6,654 nt of DNA from Bacteroidales bacterium (lineage in GTDB: Bacteria > Bacteroidota > Bacteroidia > Bacteroidales > DTU049), in NCBI GenBank assembly GCA_030017935.1, contig JASEGF010000009.1:1-6654 (forward strand), in the 5' to 3' direction. The position numbers and the translations under genes are program-made. Below the pieces are notes generated by a model that did not search any database, was not told where the DNA came from, and saw nothing but the letters and a program-made list of their open reading frames with translations. Position 1 is the stretch's first letter. Every line of letters starts with the position of its first letter. This document shows, one piece after another, positions 1 through 5,616 of the stretch.

Positions 1-117
1 TTCATCATGTAATTCTAATAAATACATTAGATGATTTTTTTAAGTTGTTTTTTTTCATCTCTCCAAATAATACCATCTATTTTTTTAAAATTCATAGAAT
101 TTCAGTAATATAACTAA

Positions 118-669
118 CTATTCTTCTTGTTCTCCAAATTCTTCCGCACCGGGAATATAATAAAATTTATCCCCGTCTATTTCAATGATTTCTTGTCCTG
201 ATTTATCTTTATAATATTTAAACTTTGCTGACCATGTTTCAGGCTTTTCAAGTGTTATTCTTTGATTTTTACAGTTACTCAACTCCCAGTAATTACTGGT
301 TGAAGGGATGGGGCGGTAATCTGATTTCTCAGATGATATCCAATAAAGCTCCATTTCTGACCTCTTATTAGTTGAAGGTGGTCTACGTTTTATGGTGCCT
401 CCTACACATTTCCCCATATATAAAACGGTAAAATAAATCGAGTCTCCCCTTATTTCATATTTTCCGCTTATACCCGAGTTTCTAGATAAACCATTATATC
501 TGTCTGGTGTATATACAAATCTATTATTCTCATAAAAATCATAACCAGCTTGATAATTTGCAAATAATGGACTGTTAAATTGCCAATAGCCTTCAATATT
601 TTGAGCGTTACACGTAAACGTATATACACACAAGAAAAACAAAATTATTAATAAATAAATCTTTTTCAT
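118..669 (-). CDS. Small secreted protein of unknown function, downstream of pepT
   Basis: I do not recognise a named family. The 183-residue product starts with a clear export signal: MKK, a hydrophobic stretch at about residues 4-19, then Cys20-Asn-Ala-Gln. Signal peptidase I cleavage after Ala22, leaving Gln23 at the N-terminus, fits the common Bacteroidota pattern. Cys20 lacks a proper lipobox (Thr17-Phe18-Thr19 precede it), so a lipoprotein is less likely. The mature part begins IEGYWQF, has short alternating strands such as GKYEIRGDSIYFTV (69-82), and ends in an acidic tail (GAEEFGEQEE). This suggests a small beta-rich, possibly lipocalin-like fold, but that is only an impression. Cys88 and Cys133 could form a disulfide in the periplasm. 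The start lies 2 bases after the pepT stop, so it is probably translated from the pepT message. The only ribosome-site-like sequence is an A-rich run inside the end of pepT. Its function, and any link to peptide use, are unknown. Confidence 0.82.
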   Translation of the reverse strand: MKKIYLLIILFFLCVYTFTCNAQNIEGYWQFNSPLFANYQAGYDFYENNRFVYTPDRYNGLSRNSGISGKYEIRGDSIYFTVLYMGKCVGGTIKRRPPSTNKRSEMELYWISSEKSDYRPIPSTSNYWELSNCKNQRITLEKPETWSAKFKYYKDKSGQEIIEIDGDKFYYIPGAEEFGEQEE

Positions 670-671
670 AA

Positions 672-1904
672 TTACTTTTTAACAAGTTCTATGATTCTAA
701 GTATTACTTGTGTTGCTTTTTCCATGGTTTCTATGGCTACGTATTCATACTTCCCATGAAAATTTAATCCACCAGCAAAAATATTAGGACATGGTATCCC
801 CATAAATGATAATCTAGCCCCATCGGTACCACCCCTTATAGGTACTATTTTAGGTTCTATGTTTAGTGTCTCCATAGCTTGTTTAGCTATTTCTACTACT
901 TCGAAATGCTGTTCTATGATTTCCCTCATATTGTAATATTGATCTTTCATTTCTAAGCTGAAAGGGCTGGAAGAGTATTTAGTATTAAGAAAGTCAATTA
1001 CTTGTTCAATAAATTTTTTTCTTGATTGAAATATATATCTATTATGATCTCTAATAATGTATGACAGAGAAGCATTCTCTACGCTGCCATTGAACTGCAG
1101 AAGGTGATAAAATCCCTCATACTCTTCTGTATGTTCTGGTCTCTGCTGTGGAGGAAGCATGTTATGAAATTCCATTGCTAGATTGATAGCATTTAGCATT
1201 TTGTTTTTGGCTTCACCAGGATGTATATTATTCCCTTGAACAAAAATTTTTGCAGAAGCAGCATTGAAAGTCTCATATTCGAGTTCTCCTTCGGAGCCGC
1301 CATCCATAGTGTAAGCAAATTTAACTGGAAACTTTTCTAAATTAAATTTATCTACTCCTCTGCCTATTTCTTCATCGGGCGTGAAAGCTATATAAATAGG
1401 GCCATGAGAAATATCTGGATTTTTTATCAAATATTCTACTGCAGTCATTATCTCAGAAACGCCAGCTTTGTCATCAGCACCTAAAAGCGTAGTGCCATCA
1501 GTAGTAATCAAAGTTTTGCCAATATGATTTAATAAATGAGGATAATTTTTAGGATCTAGAATAATATTTAATTTTTCATTCAGAATAATCGGACTCCCAT
1601 CATAATTTTTATGTATTTGTGGTTTAATATCTCTGCCACTCATATCTGGTGCTGTATCTAGATGTGCAATAAAGCCTATAGCAGGTGCATCCACCGATTT
1701 AGTAGGTGGTATATAAGCATACAAATAGCCATTTTCATCTACTTCTACTTGAGATAATCCCATTTGTATTAATTCATTTTTTAAAATATTTGCTAATACT
1801 TTTTGCCCTTCTGTAGATGGGCAAGTATCATTATCTTCGTTACTTTGTGTATCTATTTGTATGTAACGAAGGAAACGTTCTAATAATTTTTCTTTAATTT
1901 CCAT
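672..1904 (-). CDS. pepT: Peptidase T (tripeptide aminopeptidase), M20B family
   Basis: Cytoplasmic two-zinc aminopeptidase that removes the N-terminal residue from tripeptides, a late step in peptide breakdown. At 410 residues it matches the usual length (E. coli PepT is about 408). All expected active-site residues are visible: zinc ligand His81 and Asp83 in HLDTAPD, bridging Asp144 in GADDKAG, catalytic Glu178 and ligand Glu179 in TPDEEIGRG, ligand Asp201 in TMDGG, and ligand His383 in NFHG. The RGGTDGA loop (357-363) and the NIHPGEAKNKM segment (226-236, in the lid/dimerisation domain) are also typical of PepT and help separate it from other M20 peptidases such as DapE or ArgE. The start gives the normal N-terminus (KEKLLERFLRYIQIDTQS). 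The gene is intact. About 450 bases separate it from trpS upstream, so it probably has its own promoter, but I could not find a convincing one. A secreted-protein gene follows after 2 bases. Confidence 0.97.
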   Translation of the reverse strand: MEIKEKLLERFLRYIQIDTQSNEDNDTCPSTEGQKVLANILKNELIQMGLSQVEVDENGYLYAYIPPTKSVDAPAIGFIAHLDTAPDMSGRDIKPQIHKNYDGSPIILNEKLNIILDPKNYPHLLNHIGKTLITTDGTTLLGADDKAGVSEIMTAVEYLIKNPDISHGPIYIAFTPDEEIGRGVDKFNLEKFPVKFAYTMDGGSEGELEYETFNAASAKIFVQGNNIHPGEAKNKMLNAINLAMEFHNMLPPQQRPEHTEEYEGFYHLLQFNGSVENASLSYIIRDHNRYIFQSRKKFIEQVIDFLNTKYSSSPFSLEMKDQYYNMREIIEQHFEVVEIAKQAMETLNIEPKIVPIRGGTDGARLSFMGIPCPNIFAGGLNFHGKYEYVAIETMEKATQVILRIIELVKK

Positions 1905-2081
1905 AACTATTTTTTACAAAATAAAAGATAAAAAACAAAATATACTATAAAAATGAAAAAATTAACTTTTTGTTAATAAAAAAAGGGGCTTCTATTAATA
2001 TAATTGAATTAGGCGTTTAATTAGTAATAAATTATTTCAAAATGATAACAATAATTTTGTTTAAATAAATTTCTACTTAAT
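1905..2081. other. AT-rich leader and promoter region of pepT, no gene seen
   Basis: This stretch lies directly upstream of the pepT start and must hold its promoter if pepT is transcribed separately. No exact match to the Bacteroidota -7 motif TAnnTTTG is present on the minus strand. The nearest sequence is TATATTTTG (plus-strand 1936-1944), which has one base too many and no TTTG at the -33 distance. A small dyad (ATTAAC, five T, GTTAAT) sits at 1961-1977. A run of seven A followed by GGGGC lies at 1978-1989. I see no coding frame worth reporting. Confidence 0.4.
1961..1977. promoter_or_regulatory. Small inverted repeat upstream of pepT, possible operator
   Basis: Six-base arms ATTAAC and GTTAAT flank five T, about 57-73 bases upstream of the pepT start. 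The dyad is perfect but short, and AT-rich sequence produces such matches by chance. It could be a regulator-binding site for pepT. Nothing in the sequence shows which regulator, or that the site is used. Confidence 0.2.
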
Positions 2082-2116
2082 TTACTTTTCTTTGTCAACC
2101 ACACAAAGAAAAGTAA
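2082..2116. repeat. Perfect 14-bp hairpin, left part of palindromic element
   Basis: TTACTTTTCTTTGT (2082-2095) is the exact reverse complement of ACAAAGAAAAGTAA (2103-2116), with a 7-base loop CAACCAC. A second copy of AAAGAAAAGT follows at 2119-2128, 14 bases after the first (2105-2114), so the left arm could pair with either. Neither strand has a T-run directly after the stem, so it is not a standard intrinsic terminator. It lies only 14 bases from the larger hairpin at 2131-2271 and probably belongs to the same element. Similar ACTTTTCTTTG/CAAAGAAAAGT palindromes are, from memory, widespread intergenic repeats in bacteria; I could not check this. Confidence 0.75.
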
Positions 2117-2130
2117 CAAAAGAAAAGTCT

Positions 2131-2271
2131 CCGCTAGGGAAATGATTTGATAAAACTACGCAATCACCTCTGGGGGTTTACAAACTCGCAAGCTTTAGCT
2201 TGCTCAAACAGTGTAAACCCTTCTATCCAAAGCTGCTTGCTTGTTTTATTACAAATCATTTCCCAATGCGG
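2131..2271. repeat. Long nested inverted repeat (structured RNA or DNA hairpin)
   Basis: A 141-base region folds on itself through successive helices that nest correctly: CCGC 2131-2134 with GCGG 2268-2271; GGGAAATGATTTG 2137-2149 with its exact complement 2252-2264 (13 bp); ATAAAAC 2150-2156 with 2243-2249 (7 bp); GCAA 2160-2163 with TTGC 2237-2240; GGGTTTACA 2174-2182 with 2212-2220 (9 bp); and GCAAGC 2188-2193 with GCTTGC 2198-2203, closing a TTTA loop. That is 43 base pairs, far beyond what chance gives at this size. It stands between the end of trpS and the start of pepT. The layout resembles dispersed palindromic repeats seen between genes in Bacteroidota, and the core ACTCGC...CTCAAACAG is familiar from such repeats by memory only. 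It could act as an RNA structure in the trpS 3' region, a non-autonomous mobile repeat, or both. No transposase is nearby. Confidence 0.75.
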
Positions 2272-2274
2272 CAT
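2164..2274 (-). CDS. Possible 36-codon small ORF inside the palindromic element
   Basis: An ATG at 2274-2272 opens a 36-codon frame beginning MPHWEMICNK and ending in a TGA at 2166-2164. The product contains EGFTLFEQAKACEF and ends VNPQR. It has a mixed composition (two Trp, two Cys) unlike random AT-rich translation, which would be rich in Lys, Asn, Ile and Phe. The frame stays open upstream as far as 2301. It runs in the same direction as trpS and starts 80 bases after the trpS stop. There is no clear ribosome site, hydrophobic segment or recognisable domain. The frame coincides almost exactly with the larger hairpin, so the composition may simply reflect the palindromic repeat. I recall similar short hypothetical proteins annotated in Bacteroidota genomes, most of which could be translations of this repeat. 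Real coding is unproven. Confidence 0.25.
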   Translation of the reverse strand: MPHWEMICNKTSKQLWIEGFTLFEQAKACEFVNPQR

Positions 2275-2354
2275 TTCTAGAGCATACGAATTATTGTATA
2301 GTTATTCTTTTAAAACAAAAAGCAGAAAAAGATTTTATTATCTAAAAACCTATT

Positions 2355-3362
2355 TCAATAATATAATTTTCTAAATCCTATTATTTCTCTTATATCGTTA
2401 ATAGTCTTACGAGCACTGGTTTGAGCTTTGGCTTTTCCTATATCTATAACTTCATATAGATATTTTTTATCTTCAAAAATATCGTTAATTTTTTCTCTAA
2501 TTGGTGAGATAGCAGCTATCATATCCACAGCTAATTGATTTTTTAGTTCACTATATTTGATGGTAGCATCATTATATTTATCTTTGAAATATTGAAGGGT
2601 TTCAGGAGTAGATACTAGAGACATTATGTTAAATAGGTTATTAATTTGTTCGCTGACAGGTTGATTTTTTTCTGTAGGTCCAGCATCCGTAACAGCACGC
2701 ATAATTTTTTTTCTAATGATTTCATCATCATCTACCAAAAAAATTGTACTTATAGGATCTTCAGATTTTCCCATTTTACCCTTACCATCTAGACTAGGTA
2801 CTTTAATCAAATTGCCAGAATAATCAAAAGCTACTGGCAATGGGAAATAATCAACATTATAAATGCGATTAAAGCGAGCTGCGAAGTTACGTGTCATTTC
2901 TAAATGTTGCTCTTGATCTTTACCTACAGGTACTTTAGCTGCTTTGTGTATTAGAATATCAGAGGCCATGAGAGTAGGATAGGTAAGTAGTCCCGCATTT
3001 ACGTTCTCTGGTTGTTTACGAGCTTTTTCTTTGAAAGTAGTTACTCTCATTAGTTCTCCTAGATAAGCATTCATATTTAGCACTAGATAAAGCTCAATGA
3101 CTTCAGGTACTTCACTTTGTAAATACAATGTTGCTTTTTGAGGATCTAGTCCACAAGCTAATAGCTCTGCTAGTAGATGTAAAGATAAATTTTGTAAATC
3201 TTTAGGATTGGGATTAGTAGTGAGGCTATGATAGTCTGCTACGAAAAAATAGCACTGATATTCATTTTGCATTTCTACGAAATTGCGTATAGCTCCGAAA
3301 TAATTGCCAATATGCAAATATCCTGTTGGTCTAATGCCACTAACTACTATATTTTTATTCAT
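2355..3362 (-). CDS. trpS: Tryptophanyl-tRNA synthetase
   Basis: Class I aminoacyl-tRNA synthetase that charges tRNA-Trp with tryptophan using ATP in the cytoplasm. The 335-residue length is normal for bacterial TrpRS. The N-terminus holds the ATP-binding signature PTGYLHIGNYFGA (12-24) with HIGN at 17-20. VGKDQEQHLE (146-155) is the G-x-DQ-x-x-H tryptophan-pocket motif. The second ATP loop is KMGKS (196-200), a variant of KMSKS with Gly replacing the first Ser. The C-terminus IREIIGFRKLYY is complete, so the adjacent palindromic element has not truncated the gene. The ATG overlaps the recJ stop by 8 bases (ATGAATAA on the coding strand), which indicates cotranscription and probably translational coupling to recJ. 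No T-box or tryptophan leader precedes it, since the upstream sequence is recJ coding sequence. The palindromic element begins 83 bases after its stop. Confidence 0.97.
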   Translation of the reverse strand: MNKNIVVSGIRPTGYLHIGNYFGAIRNFVEMQNEYQCYFFVADYHSLTTNPNPKDLQNLSLHLLAELLACGLDPQKATLYLQSEVPEVIELYLVLNMNAYLGELMRVTTFKEKARKQPENVNAGLLTYPTLMASDILIHKAAKVPVGKDQEQHLEMTRNFAARFNRIYNVDYFPLPVAFDYSGNLIKVPSLDGKGKMGKSEDPISTIFLVDDDEIIRKKIMRAVTDAGPTEKNQPVSEQINNLFNIMSLVSTPETLQYFKDKYNDATIKYSELKNQLAVDMIAAISPIREKINDIFEDKKYLYEVIDIGKAKAQTSARKTINDIREIIGFRKLYY

Positions 3363-5130
3363 AATCAGGTTCTTTTTTTATTATATCTTTTATATTTAAT
3401 TGTATTATTGTGTTGTTACCTACCCAATCATTTTCTTCTATAGCATACACTATATCTATTGGTTTACCAGCAACAATATGTTCATAATATTCAATAGAAT
3501 TATATGCAAAAGCTGGAAATCCAGGTCCAAATTTATAATTAGGTTGTGATAAAAAAAGTTTTAAATGATTATTAGCAATGATTTTAGTATATCCACCAGC
3601 ATCATAAACATTTTTTGAATAAAATATTGGTTGAGGATTTCCTGTGCCGAAAGGTTCTAAATCTTTTAATAAACGTACAAATTTTTTAGTAATATCATTA
3701 AAATCTATTTCTGTATCTATTTCTATTTCAGAAATAAGCATATTATCTGTAAGGGAATTTTCTGCTAAATTTACAAAGCGTTTAATAAAGGCATCTAGAT
3801 TTTCTTGTTTTAGAGATATTCCAGTAGCATAGGTATGTCCGCCCCAATTTTCTAATAAATCGCTACATTGATCTAGAGCTTCATAGAGATTAAAATTTTT
3901 AGTAGATCTAGCGCTACCACTGATGAGTTGATCATCTTCAGACCAGGTAAGGATAATTGTAGGGCGGTGATACTGTTCGGTTAACCTAGCTGCTACTATG
4001 CCGAGAACACCTTTGGGCCAGTTAGGATTGTATAAAATAGTTGCATAATTTGAAATATTATAATGCTCCATCATTTCTAATGCTTCAGTAGTTGCTTTGA
4101 AATCGATATTTTTTCTCTCTTCGTTATAATTGTTTATTTGATTTGCTAATTTTTCAGCTTTGGTAATATCTTTGCACACTAATAGATCTACACTATCTCT
4201 CCCATTTTGAATTCTTCCCGCTGCATTCACTCTAGGAGCTACTAAAAAAACTATATCAGACAATGTTATCTGTTTATTAAAAAAATGCTCTTTATGGTAA
4301 ATATTATCTGGTTGCCTTTTAATGCCAGAAGATTTAAGTATAGCTTCGAGACCTGGGATAGGTTTTTCATTAATATATTTTAATCCATATTTAGCTAATA
4401 TTCTATTCTCATCTATTACTGGCACCATATCAGCTGCAATAGATAAGGCTAAAAGTTGAATAAGATCTGTAAGTTCTGTTATTGGAATATTATAAATTTT
4501 AGATAAAGCTTGTATTAGTTTAAAACCAACACCACAGCCAGATAATTCTTTAAAAGGATAATCGCAATCTATTCGTTGTGGATTTAGTAAAGCAACTGCT
4601 CGTGGCAGCTCAGATGAAATTTTATGATGGTCACAAATGATAATATCTAAATTTTTAGAATTTGCATAATCTACTGTTTCTACATCTTTAGTACCACAAT
4701 CAGAAGCTATCAATAGAGTATAATTATTCTCAATGGCAAAATCTATGGATTGTTTGCTGATACCAGATTTTTCTATATAACGATCTGGTATGTAATAGTC
4801 TATATTGTTAGTAAACCTATTAAGAAATAAATATAAATTGGCTACAGATGTGATGCCATCTACATCATAATCTCCGTAAAGTAAAATTTTTTCTTTGTCA
4901 TTGATAGCTTTTTGAATTCTATCAACAGCTTTGTCCATATCTTTCATCAAATACGGATCGTATAAATCATCTAAGCGAGGTTTCAGAAATACCTGCGCCT
5001 CTTTAATATTGGTGATGCCACGCTGCACTAAAAGCTGTGCAGCTATTCTGCCTATTGATAATTGTTGATTTAATTCTTTAATTATGTTATCATCACCTCT
5101 TGGCTTGAACCTCCATCTTTTAATTTGCAT
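3355..5130 (-). CDS. recJ: Single-stranded-DNA-specific 5'-3' exonuclease RecJ
   Basis: DHH-family nuclease that degrades single-stranded DNA 5' to 3' in recombinational, base-excision and mismatch repair. The 591 residues are close to the usual size (E. coli about 577). Metal-binding DHH-domain motifs appear in order: GDYDVDG (86-92), SDCGT (143-147), DHH (167-169), SGCGVGFK (197-204), and Asp234 in IAADMVP, followed by APRVNAAGRI (298-307). The DHHA1 domain shows GSARS (405-409) and GGHTYATG (430-437); the usual form of the latter is GGHxxAAG, so Thr436 replaces an Ala. The C-terminal OB-fold region (about 465-585) contains EPFGTGNPQPIF. The chosen ATG gives the expected N-terminus (KRWRFKPRGDDNIIKEL). 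Another ATG 8 bases upstream is out of frame. The gene lies 49 bases after the membrane-protein gene and overlaps trpS by 8 bases. A possible -7 promoter motif lies 21-28 bases before the start. Confidence 0.97.
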   Translation of the reverse strand: MQIKRWRFKPRGDDNIIKELNQQLSIGRIAAQLLVQRGITNIKEAQVFLKPRLDDLYDPYLMKDMDKAVDRIQKAINDKEKILLYGDYDVDGITSVANLYLFLNRFTNNIDYYIPDRYIEKSGISKQSIDFAIENNYTLLIASDCGTKDVETVDYANSKNLDIIICDHHKISSELPRAVALLNPQRIDCDYPFKELSGCGVGFKLIQALSKIYNIPITELTDLIQLLALSIAADMVPVIDENRILAKYGLKYINEKPIPGLEAILKSSGIKRQPDNIYHKEHFFNKQITLSDIVFLVAPRVNAAGRIQNGRDSVDLLVCKDITKAEKLANQINNYNEERKNIDFKATTEALEMMEHYNISNYATILYNPNWPKGVLGIVAARLTEQYHRPTIILTWSEDDQLISGSARSTKNFNLYEALDQCSDLLENWGGHTYATGISLKQENLDAFIKRFVNLAENSLTDNMLISEIEIDTEIDFNDITKKFVRLLKDLEPFGTGNPQPIFYSKNVYDAGGYTKIIANNHLKLFLSQPNYKFGPGFPAFAYNSIEYYEHIVAGKPIDIVYAIEENDWVGNNTIIQLNIKDIIKKEPDYE

Positions 5131-5150
5131 TTTTTCATTTTACTTAATTG

Positions 5151-5158
5151 CAAATTTA
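5151..5158 (-). promoter_or_regulatory. Possible Bacteroidota -7 promoter motif for recJ-trpS
   Basis: The minus strand reads TAAATTTG here, an exact match to the Bacteroidota -7 consensus TAnnTTTG, in the 49-base gap before recJ and 20 bases from its ATG. No TTTG or TTG sits at the usual 19-21-base distance upstream; a TTG at 5173-5171 is only 12 bases away. In sequence this AT-rich the 8-mer can occur by chance. It may supply a recJ-trpS transcript in addition to read-through from the genes upstream. Confidence 0.3.
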
Positions 5159-5179
5159 AGTTATTTTTTTCAATTCTTC

Positions 5180-5611
5180 TTACAAATTTTCTTCGATTTC
5201 GGTTTTTGAATTATTTTTCTTAAAATATGGAATATAAAGGGCATAAGAAATAGAAAAAACAATAGTTAATAAAATATTTGGTAGCTCATCTGATAATGTA
5301 AGTAATAAGGAATTATTTAGTAAGATCCGCAATAAAATCAATCCCCATTGTGCAATGAGATAAATGTAAAAACCTAAAATTTTATGTTGCCACATCATTA
5401 AGACACCCCAAAAAGATAATGCTGATGAAATGATAAGTAAAATATTAAAAAAAATATCTGGATAAATATCTATAAAAGTAAAACCTGGAATTTGCAACCA
5501 AAATTCAGCTAATTTAGGTGAAATAAAAGTACAAACTACAGAGATTATTCTCAATGTGGCTCCTAAACAAGAACATAAGAATAATAGTCTCAAAAAACGT
5601 GGTTGTTTCAT
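5180..5611 (-). CDS. Predicted four-helix integral membrane protein, function unknown
   Basis: I do not recognise a family. The 143-residue product is mostly hydrophobic, with four likely membrane segments at about residues 7-30, 52-73, 77-97 and 108-130. A short basic N-terminus (MKQPRFLR) and a charged C-terminal tail (KKNNSKTEIEENL) would both face the cytoplasm under the positive-inside rule. The segment MMWQHKILGFYIYLIAQWG at the second-third helix junction resembles small uncharacterised membrane proteins with a charged turn and an aromatic-rich helix. No catalytic motif is visible. It starts 5 bases after the stop of the lipoprotein gene upstream with no Shine-Dalgarno sequence (TAAACTAA precedes the ATG). 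This implies cotranscription with the lipoprotein gene, and recJ follows after 49 bases. The operon position says little about function, because the downstream genes are general housekeeping genes. Confidence 0.8.
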   Translation of the reverse strand: MKQPRFLRLLFLCSCLGATLRIISVVCTFISPKLAEFWLQIPGFTFIDIYPDIFFNILLIISSALSFWGVLMMWQHKILGFYIYLIAQWGLILLRILLNNSLLLTLSDELPNILLTIVFSISYALYIPYFKKNNSKTEIEENL

Positions 5612-5616
5612 TTAGT

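Noticed and set aside
14..41. Possible plus-strand terminator: TCTAAT/ATTAGA stem followed after three bases by seven T
   Set aside because: The stem is 6 bp with a single G-C pair and would be very weak, and no plus-strand gene is visible upstream within the window.
1..117. Short minus-strand open frames (22 codons from 95 to 27; 17 codons from 58) beyond the last gene
   Set aside because: They are lysine- and asparagine-rich translations of A-runs with no recognisable motif. Too short and compositionally trivial to call.
1936..1944. TATATTTTG on the minus strand as the pepT promoter -7 box
   Set aside because: It has one base too many for TAnnTTTG and no -33 TTTG partner at the right distance.
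2324..2350. AGAT/ATCT stem with T-run after trpS as an intrinsic terminator
   Set aside because: Only a 4-bp AT-rich stem; not credible. No convincing terminator was found for trpS.
2147..2374. 75-codon plus-strand open frame in the trpS-pepT spacer
   Set aside because: It lies across the palindromic element and runs into the end of trpS on the opposite strand. Its second half is a low-complexity AT-rich translation. Best explained as a by-product of the repeat.
3228..3443. 71-codon plus-strand open frame
   Set aside because: It is entirely antisense to trpS and recJ, both of which have full family motifs. The hydrophobic translation is what AT-rich antisense sequence gives.
3363..3500. Tryptophan leader or T-box before trpS
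   Set aside because: The sequence upstream of trpS is the coding end of recJ and the genes overlap, leaving no room for an untranslated leader.
3644..3832. 62-codon plus-strand open frame
   Set aside because: It is antisense to the conserved C-terminal part of recJ and has no feature of its own.
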